Shown: piece by piece, positions 1-10,493 of the stretch
How the letters are laid out: every line of letters begins with the position of its first letter
How positions within the stretch are numbered: position 1 is the first letter of the stretch
Assembly (NCBI RefSeq): GCF_963422355.1
Contig: NC_085105.1
Span: 4,548,651 to 4,612,650, forward strand
Direction: 5' to 3'
Source of the DNA: Corticium candelabrum
Taxonomy: Eukaryota > Porifera > Homoscleromorpha > Homosclerophorida > Plakinidae
Length of the DNA: 64,000 bases
Notes under the pieces: model-generated
Databases searched by the model: none
Seen by the model: the letters and a program-made list of their open reading frames with translations, nothing else
What the model was told of the DNA's origin: nothing
Position numbers and translations under genes: made by a program

Positions 1-299
1 CCGCAGTCGGCTTACGAGAAAGCGTTTTACCCAACCTCCAATGTCATAAACATCGCCACTTGTTGGCTAAAATAAGGAGGCCAGCAACGGGACGTTTATA
101 TCTACCACGCCACATGCGAACACAGCGGTGACCGGTGGATCGAGGGCGGTCCTGTCGACGGAATGGCCGGCCAAACATTATTTCAATTTTACGGCTGTCG
201 CTGGCACGGTGTCTAAAACACTTTGAGAACCCAAAGTAAATATCCTGTATAAAAGAACTCTCCCGCGAGATCAAACTACTTGAAATGCCGGATTTGATC

Positions 300-2490
300 T
301 CGTGGTCATGTGACAGTGCGAACTAACCCATCAGCAATCCCCAATCCAAGAACAGACAAACGAAGCCTATCCATGCACATGCCATGGTGTGACGACTTTA
401 ATGCCTATCTCGACAAGGGACAGCCAGCTCACTCACAACAAACCAAATCCGCGAGACTGAACACATACCCATTTCCGTGTCCTTATATACACAACACACT
501 AAACCCACACACGCATCTTTGCAACGCCGATCCCAAGCAACTTGTCGTAGGCTTTGTTGACGAGCTTCAGAGACAAGGAGATCAGATACGAGAAGTCGTT
601 CGTCAGCAATATCTTTCAGATAATCTCCAGTTTGTCCCCGCCAAGCAAAAGAACGGATACAAAAGTAGAGCGACCAAGTGCCAGTGCTAGGATTCAGTTC
701 TGAATAGTACGACTTAAACATCATCAAAGAACACTGTGAGAAAAACCACCAACTCTGTCAAAAGACCAAAAAGCAAAAAGGGCCAACCAAACCGTGTTTC
801 TACTGACAAGTCACTTCTGATGTCTAAATTTCATAAACTATCTAGGACCAAGCACCACCTGCGACAAATGGGTCAAGCTCACAACTGTCAACTGCAAAAA
901 TATATTTCAAGCTAAGAAACTGTCAATACCCGCTCACCTTCAAAGAATGGAAATCGTATAAACACGCATTCCGAAAGCGAGAGATGTCAACCTTTTCCGA
1001 CTGGCTGCGATATTACAACGACGTCGACTTTAGTTCTTTTCTAGAGAGCTCACCAAAGATAAAAAATTTACCACGAGTACAGAATCGACATCCTGATAAA
1101 CGAAGTATCGTTTCGGGGTGTATCACTACAGTTCTCACTCCGAGACACACACCACCAACAAAAAAGCACCAGACATCGTTGCCCTAAGAGGCCAGCCTAC
1201 AAAATGCTGAAAAGGCGCAGTCATCGGAGGCCGTAGTCTCGTCTTCACACGGTATCACGAAGCCGGAGTCACACGTATCCGAGCCCATCAATATACGACA
1301 ACGCTTGTCTCTCTCAACCATTGCGGGATTCGATACCAATGACCTATACCTCTCGACATTGGCCAAGAACATGCTCTGCGGTCCAGGAAAATTTCGGCAC
1401 TACTAGAATCCCTAAGACACTGAGAAAAAGACTCATCCCAAACCTTCTCGTAAGTAAGTGCTTTAGTTACACCGAGGTCAACATTCGAGTCCCGTTCCAC
1501 ATCCACGATACATTTGCAGATATGTATCCTGTTCGTCAATCGAAAATGTGGTCGACGCCAACGTTCTCCAAGAGATGCTAGACTGCATACACAAATACCG
1601 GCAATACGAATGCCTCCACGCTCCAATGGTACGTCAAACAAGATCTAGAGCTAGAGGTCACTGCCCTGTATCGCAAGATCGACGAAAAACCACAAAAATG
1701 TTTGAGCGGTTTGTCGATCAAGGTACAGGTGAATGACGCACAGAAGACGAGGACAAATTCAAGGCTCTATTGGCAGATGCATTTCAACTTTTCGGCAACA
1801 ATGCCTATGGTAAACTTATGGAAGAGTTAGAGCAACAAACCAACTCCATCTACGCCAAAGACAAAGACGTCGTCAACCGATCCATGCGAGGCGATAGATT
1901 CGAGACTAAATATATGAAAATCAAAGATGTCTACGAGCTGCATTCGAGGAAACGTCAGATCGCGATCAGACGTGTCTTTCGAGTAGGTATCGCGCCAAAC
2001 TAGAAATGCTCGAGTTGTACTACGACTTCTTCGACAAGCACGTGATCGGCGCAACTTTACGGTGATCCAGATGAGCACAGACAGCCTGTACATGGCTTTA
2101 TCCACCAAGACCTTAGACGAAGCGCTGCGGCCAGAGCTGCTGCAAAACTTTCAAACTCATTGTCCACAATTGTTGGCTTGGAACCGATGGAGAAACCGCT
2201 CTCCATGTCTCTTCAAACTAGAGTTTGAAGAGTTGCAAGCCATCGCCGGTCAAAGAAACAAAGCCTCTGCTAAAGGAATGAGCAAAATGAACCACGATAT
2301 TACATAGTGGCGATACGTCTCGACCCTCCAAAGTCGAAATGATCATGCACAAAATCGAGGTTTACAAACGGTGGGAGGATATATAGAAACGTACCTGCAA
2401 GATAAACTCGGTCACAGTGCATATAACGAAAAATGCCGAGTCTTACCCGATGGTATTCACACAGAAACTACGCATCTATTAATTACCTAA
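300..2490 (+). pseudogene. Family B DNA polymerase relic (virus/Polinton-like type), left copy
   Basis: Fragments in shifting frames line up in order with a protein-primed type family B DNA polymerase. An N-terminal segment lies at about 540-660 (reads PKQLVVGFVDEL). A segment at 984-1,110 reads FSDWLRYYND. Palm motif A is at about 1,320-1,390 (GFDTNDLYLSTL). The fingers motif B is at about 1,785-1,850 (LFGNNAYGKLMEELEQQT). Motif C is at about 2,066-2,100 and reads STDSLYMAL, so the first of the two usual aspartates is Ser. The C-terminal region, 2,180-2,490, includes LPDGIHTE near its end. Frames break at many points and stops interrupt it, so it is not functional. Polymerases of this type are known from Polintons/Mavericks, adintovirus-like elements and linear plasmids; which lineage this is cannot be decided by eye. 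It points toward the second, oppositely oriented copy at 25.6-26.95 kb. Confidence 0.85.
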
Positions 2491-2710
2491 CCCATATGAT
2501 TAGCCAACCAATATCCAGCCAAACATATTTGCTATACTTGCCCATTTTAGAAACAGTGTTGGAGTTGAGGTAAAATATTATGTAGAGCTTTATGAATATC
2601 AGAAATAGTAACGGCAATCGTCCGTCTGTGAAATAGCGACAAATAGATTAGAATATCGTCGACCGTTCTGAGCTGTAGTTTGACGGTGAGTCGGAACGAC
2701 AACGCTGTAC

Positions 2711-3463
2711 CTATAGTCTGCATAGATTCTTGGCGAGTTTATCGTGTATCTTTAAATACACCCCCTCTAGAAACATCTCTATATCATTACTATCTGAAAT
2801 ATCCATCTGCCACAACCAAAGAAAGTTTTCATTACTAAGCGGCAGAACCAACGGTTGCACATCCTGATAGGGAGAAGATGGTTCCGATATCTCCAACATG
2901 AATATTGAGGTCTTACCCGCGACTCCAGTGACGGGTTGATAGGACGGTGGTGTAGCAACATACCCATTCGAACAAGACAGTGGAAAGTCAGCCTTAAAAA
3001 CTTTTTACAGTATTTTCTACTTAGGTTATCTGGAATGAGAGGACACATATCGGTGACGAGGTCATCCAATCGGTTGAGTTCAAAGAGCAGAATATCCTCG
3101 TGAAACTCTTTTTCTCAAAGACATTCTCTCAATGTGTTCAACTCTTTCTGGTAACTGGTGAAAGCAATTGGACAGGCCTCTACCTTCTTGTAATTCGTCT
3201 TCAAGTCAGTGACTGTAGAACCACATCCAACGGAGTCACAGCAAACGCGATGGAATTCACATAGGCACTCACCGTGGCACCTCAACCTCCAACCCGACCG
3301 AGGTCACGTAGCGCCAAGTCTTTGCGTTTGAAAGATCTAAACTGTTTTTACTCCTTAGAACATCGACATCGTTGGTATAGGTGAGGTAAAACTGGATAAG
3401 CATCTGGATGTCACTATCTGATAGATAGTCATCGATGTGATTGAAGTTTATAGCAAGAATCAT
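2711..3463 (-). pseudogene. Unidentified protein relic, broken frame
   Basis: Open stretches on the minus strand in alternating frames look like one protein interrupted by frameshifts. It starts near 3,463 (MILAINFNHIDDYLSD), continues through a lysine/glutamate-rich helical segment around 3,060-3,210, and ends in an acidic, hydrophobic stretch near 2,711-2,900. I do not recognise the family. It lies between the left polymerase relic and the first 11-kb unit and has no copy in the second unit, so it sits outside the tandem duplication. It could be another virus-like gene, but nothing in the sequence proves this. Confidence 0.35.
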
Positions 3464-3530
3464 ATCATTTACATATGAGTTTAGACAATTTACACCTTTT
3501 CCAGCTCATTCAAGAATATTTCAACTTTGG

Positions 3531-3818
3531 CTAGTGCTGCAGACATACCTTCAATGCTTTGACCGTTGCGTTAAATGTCTGTAAGTAGTCGCTCGTTCTG
3601 TCTAGTGTTTCTGAGACACCTTGTACAACATTACCTACCCTGGTTCCGACCCCGTTCACAACGGTTTGAATATCACTAATCTTGGTTTGAAGCGTATCCA
3701 CCTTCGTTTCAAATCCATCCACTTTGGTTTGAATACCATCTACGGTAGTTTTGAGTGCAATTTGCTGGCCAAAGATAACGTTTACATAGATTTTCAGCCC
3801 ACTCACAGTCTTATTCAA
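3531..3818 (-). pseudogene. Coiled-coil/fibre-like protein fragment
   Basis: A 95-codon open frame shows a regular heptad-like pattern with repeated blocks of the form TKVDG.ETKVD.LQTKI, followed by V.NVVQGVSETLD. Such patterns form trimeric or dimeric coiled coils, as in viral fibre or tail proteins and many structural proteins. The gene spans the left border of the first 11-kb unit. The equivalent start of the second unit (14,479-14,700) keeps the same repeats but is frameshifted. No globular domain is visible, so the role cannot be assigned. Confidence 0.45.
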
Positions 3819-3819
3819 G

Positions 3820-4580
3820 GACAGAAATCAAAAGAAGGAAGACGGTTGGCATTTCCTTCTTCACAATTGACGTTACCTGATGGTAGATCGGGTGGAGTTA
3901 GGAGAAACAAAGTGTTGTGTAACATGCTGATGAAGAGGATGAATCCGGATAAGTCGATCTCTACACCGTCAATCCTGACCAACCAAAATATCGACTGCTA
4001 AAAACTTTTACGGTTTCTTGGAGACCAAGTGGGTGGATACAAAATATAAATACTTGAACCGAATTGGTGATAACTGTAGAGAAACTGGATATCAAAATTA
4101 AATAGACATCAAACACATGCATAGAACCCATCAAGAAATACTTTTTACTGTCCAGAAACCGTAACTGCAATTATATCTATCTCAGGAAGAGCTATAACGT
4201 GGAGAAAACGTCGTATTAACCCAAGAAGAAAAAGAAGATCAATGAAGAGTCAAACGACGAACTCTGGTGTATGCCAGGTTTTCATGAAATGACATTTCCC
4301 ATCAAAGAACCGACGCCTAATGAACCTTTGCCCAACAAGCCCAAACATATTAATAAATATCCTTTCTACAATAGGTTTCGATATAAAGCGTTGATGATAA
4401 TGACAGTGAAGGTCTATAGCAAAAAGTATTTTTTAGAAATAAGTTTGTTATTAAGCTCTTGTAAAGATCATTTGAGGACGCCCAAATGGAGCCCAACTGC
4501 ACATTTCTCCTGGATCACCTTTCATAGGACACACTATGGCCAATTCGAGGTCAGTGACACCGTACCTGTGGCATAAAACT
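3820..4580 (+). pseudogene. Unidentified conserved segment, copy 1
   Basis: This stretch is preserved in both 11-kb units (copy 2 at about 14,720-15,480). Short + strand frames such as NPDKS/TVNPDQPKYRLLKT around 3,940-4,000 and a lysine/leucine-rich stretch near 4,330-4,470 keep similar amino acid content in both copies, which hints at former coding. Stops and frameshifts are present in both. I recognise no family. It may be the remains of one or two genes of the virus-like element. Confidence 0.3.
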
Positions 4581-4599
4581 GCGATGTACTTGTGAACAT

Positions 4600-5428
4600 T
4601 CTTGACAGCGTGCGCCGTGACCGCGTCAAAGTCGGTGGCGCCCCAGCCGCACGATGGATTTGTGACGGCTGCTTGCGGACCATATCATAACCTCGTCGAC
4701 TTCAGTGGCTCCCCATCCGTGACATAAACGCACGATGTTTTGGCGACTACCATCTGAGGCCTACACCATGGCCTCGTCGAATTCGATGACTCCCCCATTA
4801 TGACACAGACGCGCTATGGATTGTGGTCGCCACTTGCGGCCCATATCATAGAATTGTCGATGCGAGCGGCACTTCATTCGTTACACAGGCGCAAGATGTT
4901 ATCGTAACCACCATCCGTGCCCAGGCCATGGATAGATCAAAATCGGTAACACCTCTATCGCGACACAGGCGCGCGATGTTTGCGTTTCCGATACTTGCAG
5001 CTCAAAACAAAGCCCGGTCGATTTTCGGTGGCTCTCAAATCGCGGCATACATGTAGACGCACGATTTTCTCGTGACCACTGTTTGCGGCCCATTTCACAA
5101 CTTCGCCGGGATCGACCTTGTCATAGGCTAGTTAGCTCCATATACAGCCACGTTCCTAGCCTCTTGGACGTAGATGCCACCGAGTTCTCGAGCTAGATGC
5201 ACTATAAAGCTATGACCGCAAGTAGCGGCCATGGTAATTGATTTGTTAATTAAGAGAAAAGCTGCTCTGGACTATGATGAAATCTATTCCGTTGCCACTT
5301 GGATGCACTTGAACACCCATCCAATAGAGTACTAGAACTTTCTGCGTATGCATAGGAAATTCGACTACAGTCGCACCGTCATAACGCACCACTTGAGATG
5401 CTGAAAGAATTTTTAGAGATATCGCCAT
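4600..5428 (-). pseudogene. Ankyrin-type repeat gene relic (large-DNA-virus style), copy 1
   Basis: The minus strand begins at about 5,428 with MAISLKILSASQVVRYDGAT and then, across frameshifts, runs into tandem units of roughly 31-33 codons resembling IVRLCHDWGATEVDEAM followed by AA.GGH. This unit is characteristic of the divergent ankyrin repeats of giant and irido-like DNA viruses and of some animal and protist genomes; ankyrin repeats mediate protein binding. At least five to six units are visible as an approximate 95-bp tandem pattern in the DNA between 4,600 and 5,100. Stops and frameshifts interrupt it. A matching copy lies at 15,490-16,240 and a third fragment at 41,560-41,955. Confidence 0.7.
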
Positions 5429-5439
5429 TTTAATACTGT

Positions 5440-6240
5440 GGAGATTAAATTTGTCCCAAAAGGGCTCACTTTGGTAGTCGGTGGTAGGCCAGCGTTGCCC
5501 CTAGGGTTCGGGAGAAGGGGCAGTCAAAATGGTTGCCAAATGTCACGTTCTCAGACTCTCTACACCTTTGAGTTTCGAGCACCAAGTAGGGTGTGCACCC
5601 TCGACAAGAGGAGGTAGCAAAGACCACGACGAGACAAATAGTTTGAGGTGGGTATATCATTCCTCCTCCGGCATTACTATACTTGTTAGATGGTAAGTTG
5701 ACTTCATTAACTCGCAGCGCGCATGCGCTTGGGTTACAGCAATGCTTCTGTAGACAAACCAAGGCAAGGCCGGACAATTGAAATTCAAATTTATGCACTC
5801 ATTGTTATCGTCGGTGTTAGTCAATGCGATGTGTCGCTGAGGCAAATTAGAAGCTCACTGTATACCTCTCAGTCTAGTCGCGCGTATCGTGTTAGATTGG
5901 GCGTGACCCCTAGTGTCGGGGTGGTGCTACTTCGCGAAATTTACAGATGCTTGTGATACGTACTTGCTTATGCCAATACGTGTGCAGCAGCTGTTTTGTA
6001 ACCTAAAATAGCAGCTGAGAGGTTAGCACTTTACCGCTTCTTCATTCATCAAGTTTTCTATTTATCATGCAGTAATAGTTTTGACAACAATTTGCTTGAT
6101 GTATATCATAGCATAAAAAGGAAATTGACGTTTAGTTGCATGTCTAGTTCCGGACGAACTACTGTTTACCTGTTCTGTAACTTCTATATTGCTTTTCTAT
6201 TACTAATCGACTTGTAATCAAACTGTATTGATTAATTAAT
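5440..6240. other. Non-coding stretch between ankyrin relic and exon cassette, copy 1
   Basis: No gene is supported. It contains a segment at about 5,700-5,800 (with CGCATGCGCTTGGGTTACAG) that recurs at 16,500-16,600 and, inverted and more diverged, near 39,845-39,990. The right end carries an AAGT tetranucleotide run (about 6,246-6,272) that is missing from copy 2. Confidence 0.5.
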
Positions 6241-6282
6241 TATTTAAGTAAGTAAGTAAGTAAGTAAGTAAGAACAGCTTAC

Positions 6283-6728
6283 ATTCTGAGTCAGCTGCTG
6301 TTTGTCGTGTTGTGAGGAAAATTGCTGTGATGCGTCAATTTGGCTAGCTGTAGCATCATCTCTTTTCGGCCAGTCTTCATCACAAGCTTGCGGTGCTGAC
6401 TGCAATTCATTTGGCAACAACTCTGACTCTGCCGGTTGCCTAGACATTGTAAGAAAAATTGTGTAATTTTTTAAAGATACGTAACCAATAAGCGTTAGTT
6501 TAACCTAGTGGTGCTTTCTTTCCCACCGCTTTCACGTGGCAAATGTGATAAGGTCTCTTGGTCTCGCTCGCCATTTGTAGATACGGGGGAATTTGTCGAC
6601 TGCTGATCAAAAACAACACTTTGTTGACAGTTACTGGTCAAGTTAGAAGTTTCAGGACTGTGTCCAAATGATGGGGATGCCCCACAGTCAAAACCTCTAG
6701 TCTCCACGTTCTCCGTCTGTTCCGTATT
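6283..6728 (-). CDS. Gln/Ser-rich exon pair (cassette), copy 1
   Basis: Two exons with consensus splice sites are visible on the minus strand. Exon A is 6,505-6,728 (acceptor TTTATAG, donor AG|GTTAAA) and exon B is 6,283-6,439 (acceptor TCTAG, donor AAT|GTAAGC). The split codon across the junction gives Arg and the frame stays open, encoding about 127 residues rich in Gln, Ser, Asp and Glu, with no recognisable fold; a disordered segment is likely. The cassette starts and ends in phase 0, so it can be duplicated without shifting frame. Homologues are at 17,005-17,447 and, as two tandem cassettes, at 35,167-36,251. Neighbouring exons of this gene were not identified, so it may be a captured piece of a host gene. 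Confidence 0.5.
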
Positions 6729-6779
6729 CTATAAACAAGAGACAGGTACCAAACAATAATTGTCAGTCATTGTAAGTTA

Positions 6780-7130
6780 TTCCTCCCAAGCGATCTATTC
6801 TGTAAGTAGATATCCCACCAAACACTTGCTACCTAAACAAACAATCTATAATACGACGAATCAACTTAATTAAAAACATCCAGTTTTACATAAATTAGAC
6901 CAATTTTCCAAAGTTCAGAATGCACCTATGCCCTCCTTTGTCTACTCTTGCCTTCGCGTGTTATTGCGAAAATGCTTTTGTCTCATATATATTCATATAT
7001 ACACGAGTTTACGAGTCCGAGTAAACTTCTATCAATGCCATATAATGTAATTAAACTGATGTACAATCTTCCTCGTCAGTAGAAACGTGCATGAGGATTC
7101 TTTACTTAAAGCAGCACGGTCCAGGTTATG
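6780..7130. other. Spacer between divergent frames, copy 1
   Basis: AT-rich, no gene seen. The same spacer is present at 17,500-17,850 and, more diverged, at 36,300-36,650. In each place it lies upstream of the minus-strand exon cassette and ahead of a plus-strand reading frame, so it could be a shared bidirectional promoter. That is inference from position only. Confidence 0.3.
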
Positions 7131-7194
7131 CGCATGCTTTTGCCTTGGGTAGAAAGGACGTATTGCGCGCAGGCTGCCGGCTACGCCGAGAATA

Positions 7195-7538
7195 AAATGA
7201 CTTCACCGAGAAACGATTATGCCTACAGTGTCGAGCCACACTCAAATTATGCCGATCCAAAAGCCGACAAAGTATAGGTTTAGCTACCATTATAATCTTT
7301 TGTCGTATTATGAACACGTTGTGCGTCTTGGTTGTAGCATACAAGAGAAGAGTGCATGCATCGCGTGACGTCTGAATGTAAAAATTTGTTCACAAGAGAA
7401 AGACGTGGTCTACGAGGATGTGAACGCAAAGCTGCTGCTGTTGCTTGTGTGCAGTTTTATGACTGTGTGATTAAGTTTCAAGAATCGAAGAGCTGTGGTC
7501 AATGTCGGCTAACTAGTCGACGTGCAAGTATCATTTAG
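7195..7538 (+). pseudogene. Cys-rich small protein, copy 1 (broken upstream half)
   Basis: The downstream part is open from the Met at 7,356 to the stop at 7,536-7,538 and reads MHRVTSECKNLFTRERRGL, then a region with Cys residues ending in SCGQCRLTSRRASII. The upstream part, which is open in copy 2, contains stops and a frameshift here. The family is not recognised. Spaced cysteines suggest a disulfide-bonded or metal-binding small protein. No signal peptide is visible in frame. Confidence 0.4.
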
Positions 7539-7539
7539 G

Positions 7540-8130
7540 GCTTCACTTCTATGCTGGTGACATAGAATGTGCTGTAGAACAGGAAATGATTCATCTAGAG
7601 AACGGTTTCCTACAGATGCAGAAATATAATGAAAACAACGACACAACGTACCCAACGTCATGCAGCTAGTAGCAACGGCAGTCAGCGGTCAAAGTGGTGA
7701 CACATTTAGGATGGCGAGGCACCTAAACTGCACTTGTCTTAATACGCTGCTTTCTGCACGATCAGCGGCTGTTGGTTTCAACCAATGTTCTGAGAGTCCT
7801 GCTGTCATATTATTGTCTGAAGTGACGTTGCTCTTCCTTTATAATTTGCTTTTCCTAATCTCATGTGTTCATCCTAACTCTCTTTACAGTCAATTGGTGA
7901 AAAGTTTTGCTATACTTGCGGTGAAATCTCTGTTCTATGGCCTTTTGCCTGTTCCAGAGATGGCTGCTTGTAATAATTCATGCTTGCTAGTAATAGGACT
8001 TGAATGCTGCATGCCTACAACACCTAGATTTTTAATCACAGATTGACTGGAGATGTGAATTCACTCACAGAAATAAAATTTAGAATGCAACTGTGGTAAT
8101 TTTTAAGTGTGTTTGTTTTCTGTAGTAAAC
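7540..8130. other. Stretch without a supported gene, copy 1
   Basis: Mostly T-rich sequence that follows the Cys-rich frame and is shared with 18,920-19,540. A 128-codon frame at 7,660-8,046 is not kept open in copy 2, so I do not call it a gene. Confidence 0.4.
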
Positions 8131-8134
8131 GTAT

Positions 8135-8870
8135 TACAAAATCAAACTAGGCACCAGCTATACTAACGGATTGGTCGCAAATAGAACAACCCTTCCATTT
8201 AGCAGTAGGCAATATCCATAGATACATACCTTTGCAGTATCGATAGATACTACGAGCTATAGTATAGTCTCCCACTTCCAAGAAGTTTCTAATTCCACAC
8301 ATATAGATATCCAAAACCTCGATCCATGCAACATACCTTGTACATTGAAAGAGACAGATCCAAGAGATATATGGATCTTGTCCGAGATATTTGGAACACA
8401 TTATACCATCCTCGCTTTCAGATATGCGTCCTTTGTCTGTGTTCGAAGAATAGCCACAAGCTCTTTGTCTGTTTCTGTAGAGCAAATGCCACTAGTCTTG
8501 ATCCTACATATCCGATCCAATCTACCAATTATTGTGGCTACAGGATCGCAGTATCCACCATCGCCCACAATCTTGTGTGACAAAGTCTTGCAGCATTTGT
8601 GCTATCAACCGCATTCGTTGCATATGCGACGAAAATGCATCTATTCCGTTTCTAGCTTGTACAGACTCAATTGGATCTCTATTTCTACATTTCCCACCAA
8701 GTCGTATATCCAATCTAACCTTTCGCAAAATACTTTTGATATTGTCCATGTCTACTCCTGCTCTGTCTGGAAGTGGATAGCCATAGTTTTCTATAGTCGG
8801 TATATCCACTCTGGTGTCTAGCATCTCTTGCAGACTAGGGATTATTTTTGGTCGTGCCGGCGGCATTCCA
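8135..8870 (-). pseudogene. Element-specific gene family member X, left arm of inverted pair, copy 1
   Basis: The minus strand reads from about 8,866 with SLQEMLDTRVDIPTIENYGY, continues with GIDAFSSHMQRMRLIAQ, then in a second frame TSGICSTETDKELVAILR, and ends near 8,147 with CSKYLGQDPYISWICLF and a tail containing YMCGIRNFLEVGDYTIAR. The same order of segments is encoded on the + strand at about 13,190-13,945, so the two loci are paralogues in opposite orientation about 4.3 kb apart. Frames are interrupted. No known domain is recognised. Similar pairs occur at 19,553-20,290 and 24,600-25,420 in the second unit. Confidence 0.5.
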
Positions 8871-8939
8871 TCGTCAGCCAGATTGTAGACGCTTGCGAAG
8901 AGTATTTAGAAACATTTTTCGAAAGCCATAAATATTCTG

Positions 8940-9995
8940 GTCGTCGTACCACCTGTGTGTGTCGATATGGAACCGACGCGTATATTCCAAATTAACAAAT
9001 GGTAAAGATATAGCTAGGAATCCGATAGCTGTTATACAAGCATCAGATCCGACACAATAACAACCTCCAGAAACTAGCCGACATGACCGAGAGGGCGGCA
9101 ATTGGAAGAATAAGAAACTCTTTGAATGGTGGAAGCTGCGATTCTATAGCAGAGACACTGCACCAAAGCGATCGAGTTGTCCGAAGGAGTATACGCGTGC
9201 CAACGCTACGCACAGACAACATTTCGAGATTCTCCCAGAACTATTCTATTCCTATAACCAATCGACATCAAAGACGAACGTCATAGATATATAAAGGGCA
9301 GTGTTTGGAGTATTTATTGAAAAGGCCGTCGAATATTTAAGAGCGATAGAAGCTAAAATGCTCTCGTATCCACTCGATGTCATATTGCAAGAATGTAAAC
9401 CAACCACACCGGTAGAGCGGATCGACTAGCTACACTTCTTCTAGTGCCAGACAAAGTGGTAATCCAAACCACACCATAATCTCCAAAATTGGACATTACA
9501 GAGGAAAGCGAAGAGGACACCGAGAACAGCGAAGACGACACCGAGGAAGCCGAAGAGAACACCGAGTTAAGGCTGTGGTTCCTGCACACACTGAAAACAA
9601 GAATTGCAGAAAATAGAGACACTAGCTCCCGACAGCGAGCTTTTTGGAGCAGCCTATGGTAGATACATATATCGCTCAGAAACTTGCTCTCGAAATCGAA
9701 GAAAAGTTGTGTACTTCCAACGAGTTTGTACAAAAACAAATACAGACCAACGCAACGTTGCTGGAGTAGCTATGGTACTACGCACTCTACAGTTAGGGGC
9801 CGCCTCCGCATGGCATGAGGCCATGCGCGTCCCACTTGCAGAGGCTGACGACAAGCAAGTTCCTCTAAAGAACAACAAGAATGGACAAAACAAAAGACCC
9901 ACATCTCCTCTCCAGAAGACTACCCTCAATAGAGAAATGCGACTTCTACCAAACCCAAACATCAAGAAGTGCCCTGATTTTGACACTGTATAGAA
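8940..9995 (+). pseudogene. Acidic protein relic, copy 1
   Basis: Plus-strand frames read KKLFEWWKLRFYSRDTAPK around 9,110-9,165, then EKAVEYLRAIEAKMLSYPLD near 9,320-9,380. A strongly acidic stretch follows at about 9,490-9,570 (repeated EESEEDTE/NSEDDTEE blocks), then KLALEIEEKL near 9,685. The order is repeated at 20,500-21,420 in the second unit, where the acidic part is also open. Frames shift several times. The acidic linker between two helical regions looks like a real protein, but no family is recognised. Confidence 0.4.
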
Positions 9996-9999
9996 CCTA

Positions 10000-10490
10000 T
10001 AGGAGGTGAAGAGAAGGAGAGGTTGGAGGTACGTATTTGAGATCCAAGGCAATCTCTACGTCTACTAGTCAGATAGAGATCTAGAAAAACTACTAGAAAG
10101 AAATCAAACACTATTGGAGAAACCCATAAATTTGCATATCCTCGACCCCAACTCCTACAGCAAGAAAAATGACAAGAATATGTTCTATAGCCTCTCCGAG
10201 TCAAAACGACCACGCACACAAAACTAAATGCACAAAACAACAAAGAGACAAAAACGAAGACACCGTGGAAATCCAAAAATACAAGGAGCCAGACAGCGAG
10301 GGGAGAGGTGGAGCGATCGAAAAGACGGTAGAACCGCCCTAGATAGACAAAAAAACACAACGAGGTATACGTAGGTACAAGGAGAACGATAGACAAACAG
10401 AAACCATAGAAAATCTATAGATACAGGTAGACAGATATATCCACACCAACAAAACTTTCCGGATGCGCATACTACCCATATACACCGTTT
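10000..10490. other. A-rich stretch without a supported gene, copy 1
   Basis: Purine-rich on the + strand; long open frames here lie only on the opposite strand and consist of Phe/Leu/Val-rich translation of the A-rich strand. No support for coding. The matching stretch is 21,420-21,870. Confidence 0.4.
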
Positions 10491-10493
10491 ACA

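Noticed and set aside
310..400. The Met at 310 as a real start for a 126-residue protein
   Set aside because: Only the later part (from about 540) resembles the polymerase N-terminal region, and the frame is not continuous with the rest of the gene.
4600..5100. Regular repeats of about 95 bp that could suggest a CRISPR-like or satellite array
   Set aside because: The units translate on the minus strand into ankyrin-type repeats and vary in the way coding repeats do; there are no constant repeats with unique spacers, and the genome is eukaryotic.
9380..9739. Ser/Val-rich minus-strand frame of 119 codons (and its copy at 20,799-21,158)
   Set aside because: It is the antisense of the acidic EESEEDTE-type repeats on the + strand; the composition is explained by that.
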